64,000 nucleotides of DNA from Porphyromonas asaccharolytica DSM 20707 (GCF_000212375.1 NC_015501.1:496001-560000), one strand, 5' to 3'. Shown: positions 9,894 to 19,380, counted from the stretch's first letter. The notes: generated from the letters alone by a model not told the origin. Translations and numbers: made by a program.

Positions 9894-9930
9894 CTACTCG
9901 TCTCGCATATCACGAGACTTAATCGAGTAG
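9894..9930 (+). terminator. Stem-loop downstream of ilvE
   Basis: CTACTCGTCTCG (9894-9905) pairs with CGAGA (9913-9917) and CGAGTAG (9924-9930), with a CTTAAT bulge. It begins six bases after the ilvE stop codon. No clear U-tract follows. The right arm falls in the predicted 3' end of the antisense intron, so part of this structure may belong to the intron. Confidence 0.4.
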
Positions 9931-9968
9931 GTCGGGAAACGAAAGTTTTCTGACCTACTTTCGTTTCC
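9926..9968 (-). repeat. Interleaved inverted repeats at intron 3' end
   Basis: AGTAGGTC (9926-9933) can pair with GACCTACT (9952-9959), and GGAAACGAAAG (9935-9945) can pair with CTTTCGTTTCC (9958-9968). The arms alternate (A, B, A', B') and overlap by two bases, so the two pairings are either exclusive or form a pseudoknot. The second hairpin sits where domain VI of the intron is expected. Confidence 0.6.
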
Positions 9969-10011
9969 TTTCCTCTCACACCACCGTACGTGCCGTTCGG
10001 CATACGGCGGT

Positions 10012-11292
10012 TTAATTCGTTTTCAAAGAGTGTCTAATCGCATAGTAGTCCAAACAGCTTACGAGGCCTCTGCGGGCTAGCACATCTTTCGATATTGCTC
10101 GTACCACGCATGTACGTCTCACCACCCATTCGTAGCGGTCTCCGCTGCACGAGGTGAGCTTGGCTAAGTCGTTGCAGATACCAAGCTTGCGTAGCCCCCA
10201 GGCTCGCTTTCGAGGTGTTTTCCATTGCTTCCATATCACCTTACGTAGCATCGTGCGCAGATGTTCGTCTATCCCTACCATCTTGCCTTTCATAGCTCCA
10301 ATGGCAAAGTAGTTTATCCATCCACGTATCACTCTGTTCAGCATTGTGATACGGGCAGTCATGGAGATGCTCCACGAGCGTTTGCATAGTTTCTTCAGCT
10401 TCCTGACAAACTTCGCTACGGAGTCCTCGTGAGGTCTTGCCGTCCACTGCTTGGTCTGAGGGGATTTGTAAAATCCAAAACCGAGGTACTTAAGTTTGCT
10501 CGGCCGGCAGACGTGCGTTTTGGTGGCATTGACCTTAAGCCCGAGGACACGCTCTATCCATTGGGTGACAGAGTGCATCACTCGTTTGGCACTTGCTTCG
10601 CTTCTTACTGCTATGACGCAGTCGTCTGCGTATCGAACATAGCGCAGCCCCCGTCTGACCATTTCCTTATCTAGCTCGTTGAGCATCACATTGCTCAACA
10701 AGGGGGACAAATTGCCACCTTGGGGCGTGCCGAGTTCTGTGGCTTCGTAAAGACCATTCTCCATTACGCCCGACTTCAGATACTTGCGTATCAGACTTTC
10801 GGTGTCTGGGTCATGGATCACACGACCCACATAACTCATCAGTTTGTCTTGTGGAACATTGTCGAAGAACTTCTCCAAGTCTATGTCAACTATCCACTCC
10901 GCTCCCTCGTTGAGGTATTCCAAAAGCTTCTGAACGGCTTGCTCACAGCTCCTGCCGGGGCGGAAGCCGTAGCTGTTCTCTTGAAACTCTGCCTCGAAGA
11001 TGGGAGTCAGGACTTGGACAATCGATTGTTGAAGGGTTCGGTCGACAACGGTCGGGATACCGAGCTTGCGTACGCCTCCGTTGGGCTTAGGTATCTCAAC
11101 CCTCCGTACGGGGGCTGGCTTGTACCTACGCTCTAGGATCGACTGCTTGATGCTCGTCCAATTGGCGTTCATATAGTCGCGGAGCTCCTCGACTTTCATA
11201 CCGTCTATACCCGAGGCGCCCTTGTTGCTCACAACACGATTGAGTGCCTCGCGTACATTATTCTTGGCGAGTATCTGTTCGATTAGTTTCAT
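10012..11292 (-). CDS. ltrA: Group IIC intron reverse transcriptase / maturase
   Basis: The 426-residue multifunctional intron protein starts MKLIEQILAKNNVREALNRV. It contains the RT fingers motif PKPNGGVRKLGIPTVVDR, the palm motifs GFRPGRSCEQAV, FDNVPQDKL and GTPQGGNLSPLLSNVML, and the catalytic YADD in RYVRYADDCVIA (about residue 220). The maturase (X) domain around WSISMTARITMLNRVIRGW follows. There is no C-terminal HNH endonuclease, as is usual for class C intron proteins. It resembles class C RTs from memory (PAPVRRVEIPKP and GIPTVVDR are shared). The protein should splice its own intron RNA and reverse-transcribe it at target sites. All motifs appear intact, so the intron could be active. 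Confidence 0.95.
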   Translation of the reverse strand: MKLIEQILAKNNVREALNRVVSNKGASGIDGMKVEELRDYMNANWTSIKQSILERRYKPAPVRRVEIPKPNGGVRKLGIPTVVDRTLQQSIVQVLTPIFEAEFQENSYGFRPGRSCEQAVQKLLEYLNEGAEWIVDIDLEKFFDNVPQDKLMSYVGRVIHDPDTESLIRKYLKSGVMENGLYEATELGTPQGGNLSPLLSNVMLNELDKEMVRRGLRYVRYADDCVIAVRSEASAKRVMHSVTQWIERVLGLKVNATKTHVCRPSKLKYLGFGFYKSPQTKQWTARPHEDSVAKFVRKLKKLCKRSWSISMTARITMLNRVIRGWINYFAIGAMKGKMVGIDEHLRTMLRKVIWKQWKTPRKRAWGLRKLGICNDLAKLTSCSGDRYEWVVRRTCVVRAISKDVLARRGLVSCLDYYAIRHSLKTN

Positions 11293-11796
11293 CTTCCGTC
11301 TTTCTTAATTTCCGCTTCCGATGCTCGCGTGCTTAGCTCTATGTGGTCGATCGCATTGACGTTTTGACCGTTGCCACTCGTCAGCAATGTACATCGGAAC
11401 ATACATTCTTGATTAACGTTACGAATTATTCGGTCCTTCGCCTTGTTCTGCGCGAGAACGGCTACTTCGACCTCTGCTGACTCCTCGACATTCGTTGTTA
11501 CTATCCTTGAGGACTGCCGAGGCCTCACGGGATAAGCCATACATCTTTCATCGTTTACCTGCCTAATTTACGCATCAAGGTTACGGTTGCCTTTTGGAGC
11601 TTCACTGTCGCGTGCCAGCTTGTCCGCTTGATACGCCTTGGTATTAGGTTTCTGTTCGTCAGGCCACGAATTCGCTATTGCTTCTTCTCTCCCAAGGGTC
11701 ACCCCTTGAAACTTGCAAGTCGCTATGGGGTTCGTTGGCAACTACGCCCCGTGTGGACTTTCACCACAGATGTATGACATGCCCGTCATACACACA

Positions 11797-11833
11797 AAAG
11801 GCGCATCAAGCAGTACTGCTTGATGCGCCTTTG
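11797..11833. terminator. Perfect palindromic terminator hairpin, intron insertion site
   Basis: AAAGGCGCATCAAGCAG and its exact complement lie back to back around 11815, giving a stem of about 17 bp with almost no loop. On the minus strand it is followed by TTTT and then the intron 5' end. Before insertion it probably served as the terminator downstream of ilvE. The stretch from 11834 to 11942 holds nothing I recognise. Confidence 0.75.
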
Positions 11834-11956
11834 TGGTTGACGTCTAGCCCGCTGCTTTCTAAGTTTATATGCAAGTAAAATGCGAAGTTTTTTCTCGTTT
11901 CGGAAACTCAGTCGACTTCTCTTCGGGTGAACCGCTCGGCGGGGTGGAAGCTTCCA

Positions 11957-12226
11957 CCGTAGGGGCGGACCTGTGTGTCCGCCCGTCCTCACCTGAGTGC
12001 AGTCTATTCTGCGGGCGGACACGTAGGTCCGCCCCTACACAAGCTACGTCAGCACGACAATTCCATTCATCAAACGCTGTAACCTCGATCTCCGTAGGGG
12101 CGGACCTGTGTGTCCGCCCGTCCTCACCTGAGCGCAGTCTATTCTGCGGGCGGACACGCAGGTCCGCCCCTACACAAGCTACGTCAGCACGACAATTCTA
12201 CTCATCAAACGCTGTAACCCCGATCT
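11957..12226 (+). repeat. Two 135-bp tandem units with nested inverted repeats
   Basis: Two nearly identical 135-bp units start at 11957 and 12092, and a third start (CCGTAGGGACG) falls exactly one period later at 12227. Each unit has two 27-nt arms, for example 11959-11985 and 12012-12038, which begin GTAGGGGCGGACCTG and are inverted copies with about two mismatches. The arms are separated by a 26-nt spacer, and a shared tail includes ACGTCAGCACGACAATTC. A 16-bp palindrome, GGTGGAAGCTTCCACC, sits just before the first unit at 11943-11958. The long frame across this block is judged non-coding. Confidence 0.9.
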
Positions 12227-12240
12227 CCGTAGGGACGCTC

Positions 12241-12319
12241 GGTCTGAGCGTCCGTTGTATCAAAAGTTACGGAGTCAGTACTCGTTGTTTTGGTCTGTTC
12301 GACAACGGACGCTCAGACC
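12241..12319 (+). repeat. 18-bp perfect inverted repeat with 43-nt loop
   Basis: GGTCTGAGCGTCCGTTGT (12241-12258) is exactly complementary to 12302-12319. It begins where a third 135-bp unit would start and may be a diverged third copy. No gene is seen between 12320 and 12459. Confidence 0.85.
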
Positions 12320-12459
12320 TATCTGATTACACTTTGTCATCAGAAATAACTATCTTCGCCATATCAACGGGAGCTTGGTTGATCTTGCAAGGCTCTGCAA
12401 CTAAGTTCCCATAGTTGTGTCGAGAGCCTTTGTCATCGTATCAATAGATCCATATCTGT

Positions 12460-14649
12460 ATGAAAGCAAAGATTACCTATTGGCTCCTACTCTGCCTACT
12501 ACCACTCCAGGCGCTACTGGCTCAGGACGCTCTAGAGTATCCTATCAAGCTATGTGTGACTCCAGGGAGTAGCTCCGTGACCTTTAAGTACAACACGCTA
12601 CCTGGCGCCTCGGTCACCATCTACTGGGGAGACGGGTCGAGCGAGACGCTAGCTGACCCCAAGAGTCGCTATGCTAAGGCTGTCACCCACACCTATGCTA
12701 AGCCTGTGGCGGAGGGGACTAAGATAACTATCGATGGTACCTCTGTGACGATGCTCGAGGAGCCGTGGGCTACGGAGGGACAGCTCAATGTCTTAGGTTT
12801 TGGCCAGATAGCCTCACCCGTCCTAGAGCGACTAGACTTTGCTTTCGCCTGTCCCATGTCGGGCTCTACGACGCCCTACCACCTAGATGTCTCTCGCTGT
12901 CCGCAGCTTAAGGTACTTAAGGTGCAAAACTTGCGGAGCATCACCCTACCGCAAGACGGCACACTCGAGGAGCTTTCGCTCTCGACACGTCTCGGCACCC
13001 CTGAGATGCCTTCACTGCAAGGCACCCTCGACCTGACGCAACAGAAGCATCTGCAGAAGCTCAAGCTCAATACGCAGCTACAGTTACAAGCGATAGATCT
13101 CACGGGCTTGACACAGCTTAGCTCTCTAGAGGTGTACAACAATCCGCAGCTACGTCGTCTGGTAGGCGTCAAGGGACTCGCCACACTTCGGAAGGCTAAC
13201 CTTATGGGCAATGCTCTCACCTATGATCAACTGCCGCTCTTTACCGATGAGCTGCGAGAGTCTGATGTCAACTATGACCAGTGCCCCGAGATAACTCTTG
13301 ACCCTATCCATGTATCGCCTCGGACGATAGATCTCTCCTTCCAGCAGACAGTACAAGATGCCAAGGGACAGAGCTACACCACGACCTATCCCAACGTGAT
13401 GATCGCCTCTGAGGAGGGAGAGGCACCCAATACACCGATCTTCTCAGATCAATACAGTGTAGAGAGGGGTGTCTTCAAGCTATCCGAGTCGCTCTTTACA
13501 CGAGGAGGGCAGCAACTAGACACGTTACTGGTAGGCATTCAGACGCACAATGACTACTACCCACACTATGCAACGGCGGCCGAGACGAATCAAATCGTGG
13601 CTCGTGTGCCACGCACTGCTAGCGAGCAACCTACGGGACAGGCGCGGGTCACTTTCTCTATGAATGAGGGAGGGACTCTGAGTGTCGCCATCGTCAATCC
13701 CTGGAAAGAGCTTGCCTCGGGCGATCTCGTGGAGCGTGGCACCAAGGTGTACATACAGTCTGAGCTAGAGGATGGCTATCAGGTAGACTACTATGAGATC
13801 AATGGCGAGCGCTGTCACGAGGCTTACCAATATCTCATTGAGTACATTATCACAGACGATGTAAATATCGTCGCTCACTATAAGAAGCTCCCCGCAGAGG
13901 GCTACACGATCACTTACGATAGTGAGGGTGGTGGCATCATCGAGGATGCTTACTATATGAATAATATGGGCACAGCGGTAAAGATTAAGTCGGGCGACCG
14001 TATCCCTGCAGGCACAGAGATCACCTTCGTGGCTAAAGCGGACAAGGGACATGAGCTAGACTACTGGAGGACCGACGGCGAGCGAGCACTAGACGAGGGG
14101 AGTCCTTTCTACTACGAGCTCTATCGTGATGGTCATGTGACCGCTGTCTTTAGGGAGCTTACGGTGCCACAGTATCCGTTTAACTTCACCTATGGTCCTG
14201 GAGGCTACCTCTCCGTACGACTCAGCAGTACACAAGAGATCATAAACTCAGGGACACTGGTCAAGGAGGGCGAGACGGTGTACTGTGTCGCCACGCCAGA
14301 CCCGACGCTACGGGTGGACAAGTGGATCGTCAACGGCGAGGAGATGACCGACTGGCGAGACGAACTAGAGGTCGGTGTCAAGGTCGATAAGGAGATCAAT
14401 CTGGAGGTAACCTTCTGCCGGGGCAATGCACTCACCACACCGACGGCAGAGACTCCGCGTGTCTATATTGCCAACGATCGACTCATCGTCGAGGGCTATG
14501 CAGCAGATACGGAGATGTCTCTCTACACAGCTCAGGGCATACTGATCGGCACCGCACGATGCGGTGAGCCATACAACAGCTCGACACTACCGTCAGGACC
14601 CTACCTCGTTCGCATAGGCGACCAGCTATACCGCGTCCTAGTCGACTAG
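12460..14649 (+). CDS. LRR surface protein with InlB-type repeats, probable T9SS cargo
   Basis: The 729-residue product has a signal peptide (MKAKITYWLLLCLLPLQALLAQ). A PKD-like segment (SSVTFKYNTLPGASVTIYWG, about residues 35-70) leads into a short LRR region (about 130-270). Three roughly 80-residue modules of the divergent InlB B-repeat type follow at about 385-640; the middle one starts YTITYDSEGGG and ends GHVTAVF. The C-terminus (EMSLYTAQGILIG, then SGPYLVRIGDQLYRVLVD) resembles a T9SS signal. The architecture suggests a stalk-like surface protein. It stands alone between repeat-rich gaps, and no clear -7 box was found upstream. Confidence 0.82.
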   Translation: MKAKITYWLLLCLLPLQALLAQDALEYPIKLCVTPGSSSVTFKYNTLPGASVTIYWGDGSSETLADPKSRYAKAVTHTYAKPVAEGTKITIDGTSVTMLEEPWATEGQLNVLGFGQIASPVLERLDFAFACPMSGSTTPYHLDVSRCPQLKVLKVQNLRSITLPQDGTLEELSLSTRLGTPEMPSLQGTLDLTQQKHLQKLKLNTQLQLQAIDLTGLTQLSSLEVYNNPQLRRLVGVKGLATLRKANLMGNALTYDQLPLFTDELRESDVNYDQCPEITLDPIHVSPRTIDLSFQQTVQDAKGQSYTTTYPNVMIASEEGEAPNTPIFSDQYSVERGVFKLSESLFTRGGQQLDTLLVGIQTHNDYYPHYATAAETNQIVARVPRTASEQPTGQARVTFSMNEGGTLSVAIVNPWKELASGDLVERGTKVYIQSELEDGYQVDYYEINGERCHEAYQYLIEYIITDDVNIVAHYKKLPAEGYTITYDSEGGGIIEDAYYMNNMGTAVKIKSGDRIPAGTEITFVAKADKGHELDYWRTDGERALDEGSPFYYELYRDGHVTAVFRELTVPQYPFNFTYGPGGYLSVRLSSTQEIINSGTLVKEGETVYCVATPDPTLRVDKWIVNGEEMTDWRDELEVGVKVDKEINLEVTFCRGNALTTPTAETPRVYIANDRLIVEGYAADTEMSLYTAQGILIGTARCGEPYNSSTLPSGPYLVRIGDQLYRVLVD

Positions 14650-14665
14650 CGGCTAGCCATTGGCT

Positions 14666-14780
14666 GTTGGCCAAGGGGACTAGTGCTACTAGAGCTACTA
14701 GCAGCACTAGCACCCCTACCCACAACTCTCTAACTTCTAATCTCTAACTTCTAAAATCTAATCTCTAACCTCTACCTACA
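14666..14780 (+). repeat. Composite ACTAG / CTCTAA degenerate repeat
   Basis: A GGCTGTTGGCC segment is followed by several ACTAG-cored units (ACTAGTGCTACTAGAGCTAC) and then a run of CTCTAACTTCTAAT variants. The same composite lies at 27137-27241, 47716-47790 and 45013-45125, and in shortened form at 24511-24560 and 52290-52318. It ends just upstream of a promoter. Confidence 0.8.
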
Positions 14781-14788
14781 GATAGGTA

Positions 14789-14819
14789 TTGAGCGGTCAG
14801 CCGATCGTTTGTATCTTTG
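14789..14819 (+). promoter_or_regulatory. Bacteroidota promoter for RIC-like gene
   Basis: TTG at 14789-14791, 20 bases, then TATCTTTG at 14812-14819. The longest frame opens at 14809, inside the promoter, so the first usable ATG is 14869. Confidence 0.75.
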
Positions 14820-14868
14820 TCTGCGGTATCTAGTTAGAGCAACACACTTACCAAAAACTAATCTGTCT

Positions 14869-15591
14869 ATGAATCCCCCTACCCTCCTCAATCATCCCTT
14901 CGACGCTCACACCTCTCTGAGTAAGTTGATCTTGACGCATTATGACTTACTCATGGTGATCACTCGCTTTGGCATCCCTCTAGGCTTCGGAGACAAGAGC
15001 GTCGATGAGGTGTGCCGGGCTAATGGTGTCGATACGAATACGCTCCTCGCTGTCGTCAATATGCTGACGACTCAGTCCGACACGATCTCAGAGGAGCTGC
15101 TACAAGAGATCTCGGCTGAGTCGCTCATAGCTTATCTGCAGCGATCGCATCACTACTTCCTGGACTATAAGCTTCCAAATCTGCGAGGCGATCTTTTTAC
15201 CGCTGTCGAGGAGGGTTCGCCAGAGGTGGCTGCCCTGATCCACCGCTTCTACGATGCTTATGTCGAGGAGGTACACAAGCACATGGGATACGAGGACGAG
15301 GTGCTCTTCCCCTACGTCCATCGTCTGCTAAAGGGAGATTGCGACAAGGGCTACTCGATCGACGAGTTTGAGAGTAGACACGACCATATAGAGATGAAGA
15401 TCACCGATCTCAAGAATATCTTAATCAAGTACTACCAGTCGATGGGAGACTATGCGCTGACAAATGTCCTGCACGAGCTTTTTACCACCGAGAGTGACCT
15501 GATGTGGCACAATCATATAGAGGACTGTCTCTTCGTACCGATCATCAAGCAGATCGAGGAGACGCTCCAAGCTAGCAACAGACACGCATAA
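14869..15591 (+). CDS. Hemerythrin-domain protein, RIC/DnrN-like iron-sulfur repair
   Basis: The 240-residue product starts MNPPTLLNHPFDAHTSLSKL. An N-terminal helical region (residues 1-90) precedes a hemerythrin-like four-helix domain with His/Glu ligands in HRFYDAYVEEVHKHMGYEDE, ESRHDHIEMK and MWHNHIEDCLFVPI. This layout fits the RIC family (YtfE, ScdA, DnrN), di-iron proteins that help restore iron-sulfur clusters after nitrosative or oxidative damage. In this anaerobe such a role is plausible but not proven. The gene has its own promoter and lies 12 bp before a LuxR-type regulator, so the two are probably co-transcribed. Confidence 0.82.
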   Translation: MNPPTLLNHPFDAHTSLSKLILTHYDLLMVITRFGIPLGFGDKSVDEVCRANGVDTNTLLAVVNMLTTQSDTISEELLQEISAESLIAYLQRSHHYFLDYKLPNLRGDLFTAVEEGSPEVAALIHRFYDAYVEEVHKHMGYEDEVLFPYVHRLLKGDCDKGYSIDEFESRHDHIEMKITDLKNILIKYYQSMGDYALTNVLHELFTTESDLMWHNHIEDCLFVPIIKQIEETLQASNRHA

Positions 15592-15603
15592 AAGCACCAT
15601 CGG

Positions 15604-16209
15604 ATGCAACACACGATACTTATCATCGAGCCCCACAAGCTCCTCGCTTATGGCTTGCAGCTAGCGCTGCGTAGAGGCTTCCCCGACTCTTCCGTACAGC
15701 TATGTGTGGATCTACTCGATCTAGATGCCCTGAGACAGCATATTACATTCATCGCTCCTGACATAATCATCGCAAACCCGCTCCTGACGGGTGTACAGTA
15801 CAATCCAGATCTACTACCCGCCGGCAAGGAGCCTATACTCGTTGCGATCAATCACAATCTACTCCCAGAGGATCTTTACAAAGGCTACAGCTTCGTCTGC
15901 TTACCAACGATCGAGCCACAGAGCTTGATACAGTTAATACAAGAAGCAGAGCAACCTGATACGGAGTCTCTAGAGAGCGAGGAGGCAAAGCAGACGCCCC
16001 TCTCGCAGCGAGAGTGTGAGGTGGTTACGTGGGTAGCACGAGGCTTGACCAATAAGGAAATAGCCGATGTCCTGCACCTCTCACCGCACACGGTCGTGAC
16101 GCACCGGCGCAACATAGCCGCCAAGCTAGACATACACTCGCCTAGTGGTCTGACGATCTACGCCCTGATGAACAATCTGATCTCTATGGATGAGGCTAAG
16201 GGGATCTAA
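15604..16209 (+). CDS. LuxR-type regulator with degenerate receiver domain
   Basis: The 201-residue product has a response-regulator-like N-terminus (residues 3-120) and a LuxR/FixJ helix-turn-helix at about 136-195 (LSQRECEVVTWVARGLTNKE, then SPHTVVTHRRNIAAKL). In the receiver the usual acidic pair after beta-1 reads IIEPH, and the phosphoacceptor position reads PDIIIAN, with Asn58 where Asp is expected. Phosphorylation of the normal kind is therefore unlikely. It follows the RIC-like gene by 12 bp, suggesting that it regulates the stress response served by that gene. The signal is unknown. A hairpin directly after the stop ends the unit. Confidence 0.82.
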   Translation: MQHTILIIEPHKLLAYGLQLALRRGFPDSSVQLCVDLLDLDALRQHITFIAPDIIIANPLLTGVQYNPDLLPAGKEPILVAINHNLLPEDLYKGYSFVCLPTIEPQSLIQLIQEAEQPDTESLESEEAKQTPLSQRECEVVTWVARGLTNKEIADVLHLSPHTVVTHRRNIAAKLDIHSPSGLTIYALMNNLISMDEAKGI

Positions 16210-16230
16210 CCGATCGCTCAAACGATCGGT
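16209..16230. terminator. Bidirectional terminator hairpin
   Basis: ACCGATCG (16209-16216) pairs with CGATCGGT (16223-16230) around a 6-nt loop, between convergent genes. Confidence 0.55.
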
Positions 16231-16233
16231 ATC

Positions 16234-16743
16234 TCAGCGAGGCCACTCGACCACTTCTAGATCGTGTGGTCGCCCTGAGGTAATCTGCAAACGTATAAGG
16301 GTGCGACTCTGATGCCACCCACTGCGCCCCACCGCTCCAGGGTTGATATGGAGCAATCCCGGACGGGACTTGTCGGGCATCACCTTGAGGATATGACTAT
16401 GCCCCGAGATGGTAATCATCGGATGCTCACGCCACGGTGTGAGATAAGGCGCAAAGACACGCTCATAGTGCCCTGGATAACCTCCTATATGTGTCATAAC
16501 CAGCTCCACACCCGCCACCTCTGTATGAACCACCTCTGGAAGCTGTGCATGTAGCGCAGCGTCGTCGATATTGCCATAGACAGCTAGCGTGGGGGCTATG
16601 GACTGCAGCCGCTCTAGCACCTGCGGAGCGCCGATGTCTCCTGCATGAAAGATCAGATCACACGCGGCAAGCGCCTTACAGATCTGATCATCGATATATC
16701 CGTGCGTATCGCTCAGGATGCCGATACGCTGATGAGCTTTCAT
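16234..16743 (-). CDS. YfcE/MJ0936-type metallophosphoesterase
   Basis: This 169-residue calcineurin-like phosphoesterase carries all the family metal motifs: GILSDTHG (start), FHAGDIG, VYGNIDD, MTHIGG and SGHSH. Members hydrolyse phosphodiesters; the physiological substrate is usually unknown. The longer frame extends into the C-terminus of the upstream helicase gene, so MKAHQRIGILSDTHG at 16743 is chosen, only 22 bp after the helicase stop. The two genes are probably co-transcribed. Confidence 0.9.
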   Translation of the reverse strand: MKAHQRIGILSDTHGYIDDQICKALAACDLIFHAGDIGAPQVLERLQSIAPTLAVYGNIDDAALHAQLPEVVHTEVAGVELVMTHIGGYPGHYERVFAPYLTPWREHPMITISGHSHILKVMPDKSRPGLLHINPGAVGRSGWHQSRTLIRLQITSGRPHDLEVVEWPR

Positions 16744-16765
16744 AGCGTCAATTACTGCTAGTCGG

Positions 16766-18082
16766 CTACTGCTTGCTACCCTTGCGACCGCCAGAGCGAC
16801 CCTTGCGCTGTGAAGAGCGACCTTTGCCTTGGGCGTTACCTCGTCCGTTGCCTTTGCCTTGCGATCTGCTACGTCCGTTGCCTTTGCCTCTGGCGGCGCC
16901 ACGACTATTAGCACGCTCATTAGGGGCATAGGCGGGAGCTTCGCCTAGTGAAGGGTCGAGCGGGATACGATAGATCTCCTGCTCGAGGAAGTGCTCCAAG
17001 CGTGCGAAGTCCTGCTGATCACTGGGCGAGACGAGTGTGATCGCCAAGCCCTTGCCATCGGCACCACGTGCTGTACGCCCGATGCGGTGAACGTAGTCTT
17101 CAAAGTCGCGAGGCACCTCATAGTTGATCACTACCGCAATATCGTCAATGTCGATACCACGCGCCACGATATCAGTGGCTACAAGTACTTTGATGCGTCC
17201 CATGCGGAAGTCTCTCAAGACCTCCTCACGGCGCTCCTGAGACAGATCCGAGTGCATCTCGGCAACGGGTAGTCCATCTCTAGAGAGTGTCTGAGCAAGT
17301 GCGTGGACAGTCGCCTTGGTTCCCGCAAAGATGATGGTGCGTGACACCTCAGACTCAGGATTCGTAAAGAGGGATCGGATGATCGGGAGCTTCTGCGCAT
17401 CATAGCAGATGTATGCGGTCTGCATGATCGACTTAGGAGGCTTTGCCACAGCTAGCTCGACAAGGACGGGGTCGACCAATATGCTCTCTGAGAGCTTGAG
17501 GATCTCTTTAGGCATCGTAGCAGAGAACATCACATGCTGGCAATCCTCAGGCAGTGCTTTGTAGATCTCCATAATGTCCTCGTAAAAGCCCATATCAAGC
17601 ATGCGATCCGCCTCGTCTAATACGAAGTACTGCACATGCGACAGATCACACGCCCCGAGACGTAGCATCGAGAGCAGTCGCCCTGGTGTAGCGATGACGA
17701 TGTCCGCCCCAAGCGCCATGCCTCGTCTTTGCTGCTCCCACGCGATGCCGTCAGTGCCTCCGTAGATAGCGAGCGTGGAGACCGATACGTAATAGCCAAA
17801 GCCCTCGACCTCCTGATCGATCTGCTTGGCGAGCTCTCGTGTGGGCGCCATGACGACGGCTCCAAGGTGCTCCTTGGGTAGCTCTTGACGTGCTACTTTA
17901 TTGAGGAAGGGGAGCAGATAAGCTGCCGTCTTGCCCGAGCCAGTCTGCGCACAACCGATGACGTCTCGCCCCTCTAGAAGTGGGGGGATCGTCTCCGATT
18001 GGATTGGAGAGGTCTCCACAAAGTTCATCGCATCCAGTCCGTCGAGGACCTCATCCTCTAGATCTAGTTCGTAAAAGTCCAT
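16766..18082 (-). CDS. DEAD-box RNA helicase (RhlE-like)
   Basis: The 438-residue product contains the Q motif (TSPIQSETIPPLLEGRDV), Walker A AQTGSGKT (Lys51), PTRELA, DEAD at 156-159 (VLDEADRM), SAT (MFSATMPK), and motif VI (VHRIGRTARG). The last 60 residues are Lys/Arg/Gly-rich with RG and KGNGR repeats, a basic RNA-binding tail common in RhlE-type helicases. It should unwind RNA in ribosome assembly or mRNA decay. It lies upstream of the phosphoesterase gene. The GAPDH gene 205 bp upstream, on the same strand, is separated by a structured gap. Confidence 0.92.
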   Translation of the reverse strand: MDFYELDLEDEVLDGLDAMNFVETSPIQSETIPPLLEGRDVIGCAQTGSGKTAAYLLPFLNKVARQELPKEHLGAVVMAPTRELAKQIDQEVEGFGYYVSVSTLAIYGGTDGIAWEQQRRGMALGADIVIATPGRLLSMLRLGACDLSHVQYFVLDEADRMLDMGFYEDIMEIYKALPEDCQHVMFSATMPKEILKLSESILVDPVLVELAVAKPPKSIMQTAYICYDAQKLPIIRSLFTNPESEVSRTIIFAGTKATVHALAQTLSRDGLPVAEMHSDLSQERREEVLRDFRMGRIKVLVATDIVARGIDIDDIAVVINYEVPRDFEDYVHRIGRTARGADGKGLAITLVSPSDQQDFARLEHFLEQEIYRIPLDPSLGEAPAYAPNERANSRGAARGKGNGRSRSQGKGNGRGNAQGKGRSSQRKGRSGGRKGSKQ

Positions 18083-18183
18083 CAGCTTATCGTCTTAATA
18101 TATAAGTAAAGGAAGGCACCACTACCGCAACAGCCTCGCAGAGTCTGCCACGGCTCGTGATACGCTTTAGGGATAAAAAGCGA

Positions 18184-18245
18184 GACGCAAGTCACAGAGG
18201 TAGAGGTTGCACTCGATGCTCTTTCTACCACCTGCGCCTTGCGTC
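18184..18245 (-). other. Two-tiered inverted repeat between gapA and helicase
   Basis: GACGCAAG (18184-18191) pairs with CTTGCGTC (18238-18245), and inside it GGTAGA (18199-18204) pairs with TCTACC (18224-18229). It could be the gapA terminator or a structured leader of the helicase mRNA. No U-run is seen. Confidence 0.35.
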
Positions 18246-18287
18246 CGATTGTTTTAGAGTGAAAACTCTTCGCTAGTCTTAGCGTGA

Positions 18288-19310
<1,023 letters not shown>

Positions 19311-19380
19311 TTAATGTGTATGCAAGCGTTTGCACAAAGGCGGAAAGCCCCCCTAGGAGGGAGCACTCCTATTACTCGTA

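Larger units (their letters stand above)
9922..11795 (-). mobile_element. Group IIC intron (about 1.87 kb) with maturase ORF
   Basis: On the minus strand the element begins GTGTGTATGACGGGC at 11795, matching the GUGYG 5' end of group II introns. The 5' end lies directly after a perfect hairpin and a TTTT run, the terminator-type target preferred by class C introns. About 500 nt of structured RNA (domains I-III, including GTGAAAGTCCACAC) precede the maturase ORF. A 34-nt domain V hairpin (9980-10013, with CCGCCGTATGCC and GGCACGTACGG) begins at the ORF stop. A domain VI-like hairpin (9935-9968) and CTACTCGAT (9922-9930) follow. The exact 3' boundary is inferred to within about 10 nt. The intron is antisense to ilvE, so it does not interrupt a coding frame. 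Confidence 0.85.

Noticed and set aside
11289-11540. 83-codon frame upstream of the maturase
   Set aside because: It lies in the structured 5' part of the group II intron RNA.
11869-12414. 181-codon plus-strand frame across the 135-bp repeats
   Set aside because: Its sequence is the translated inverted repeats with no domain.
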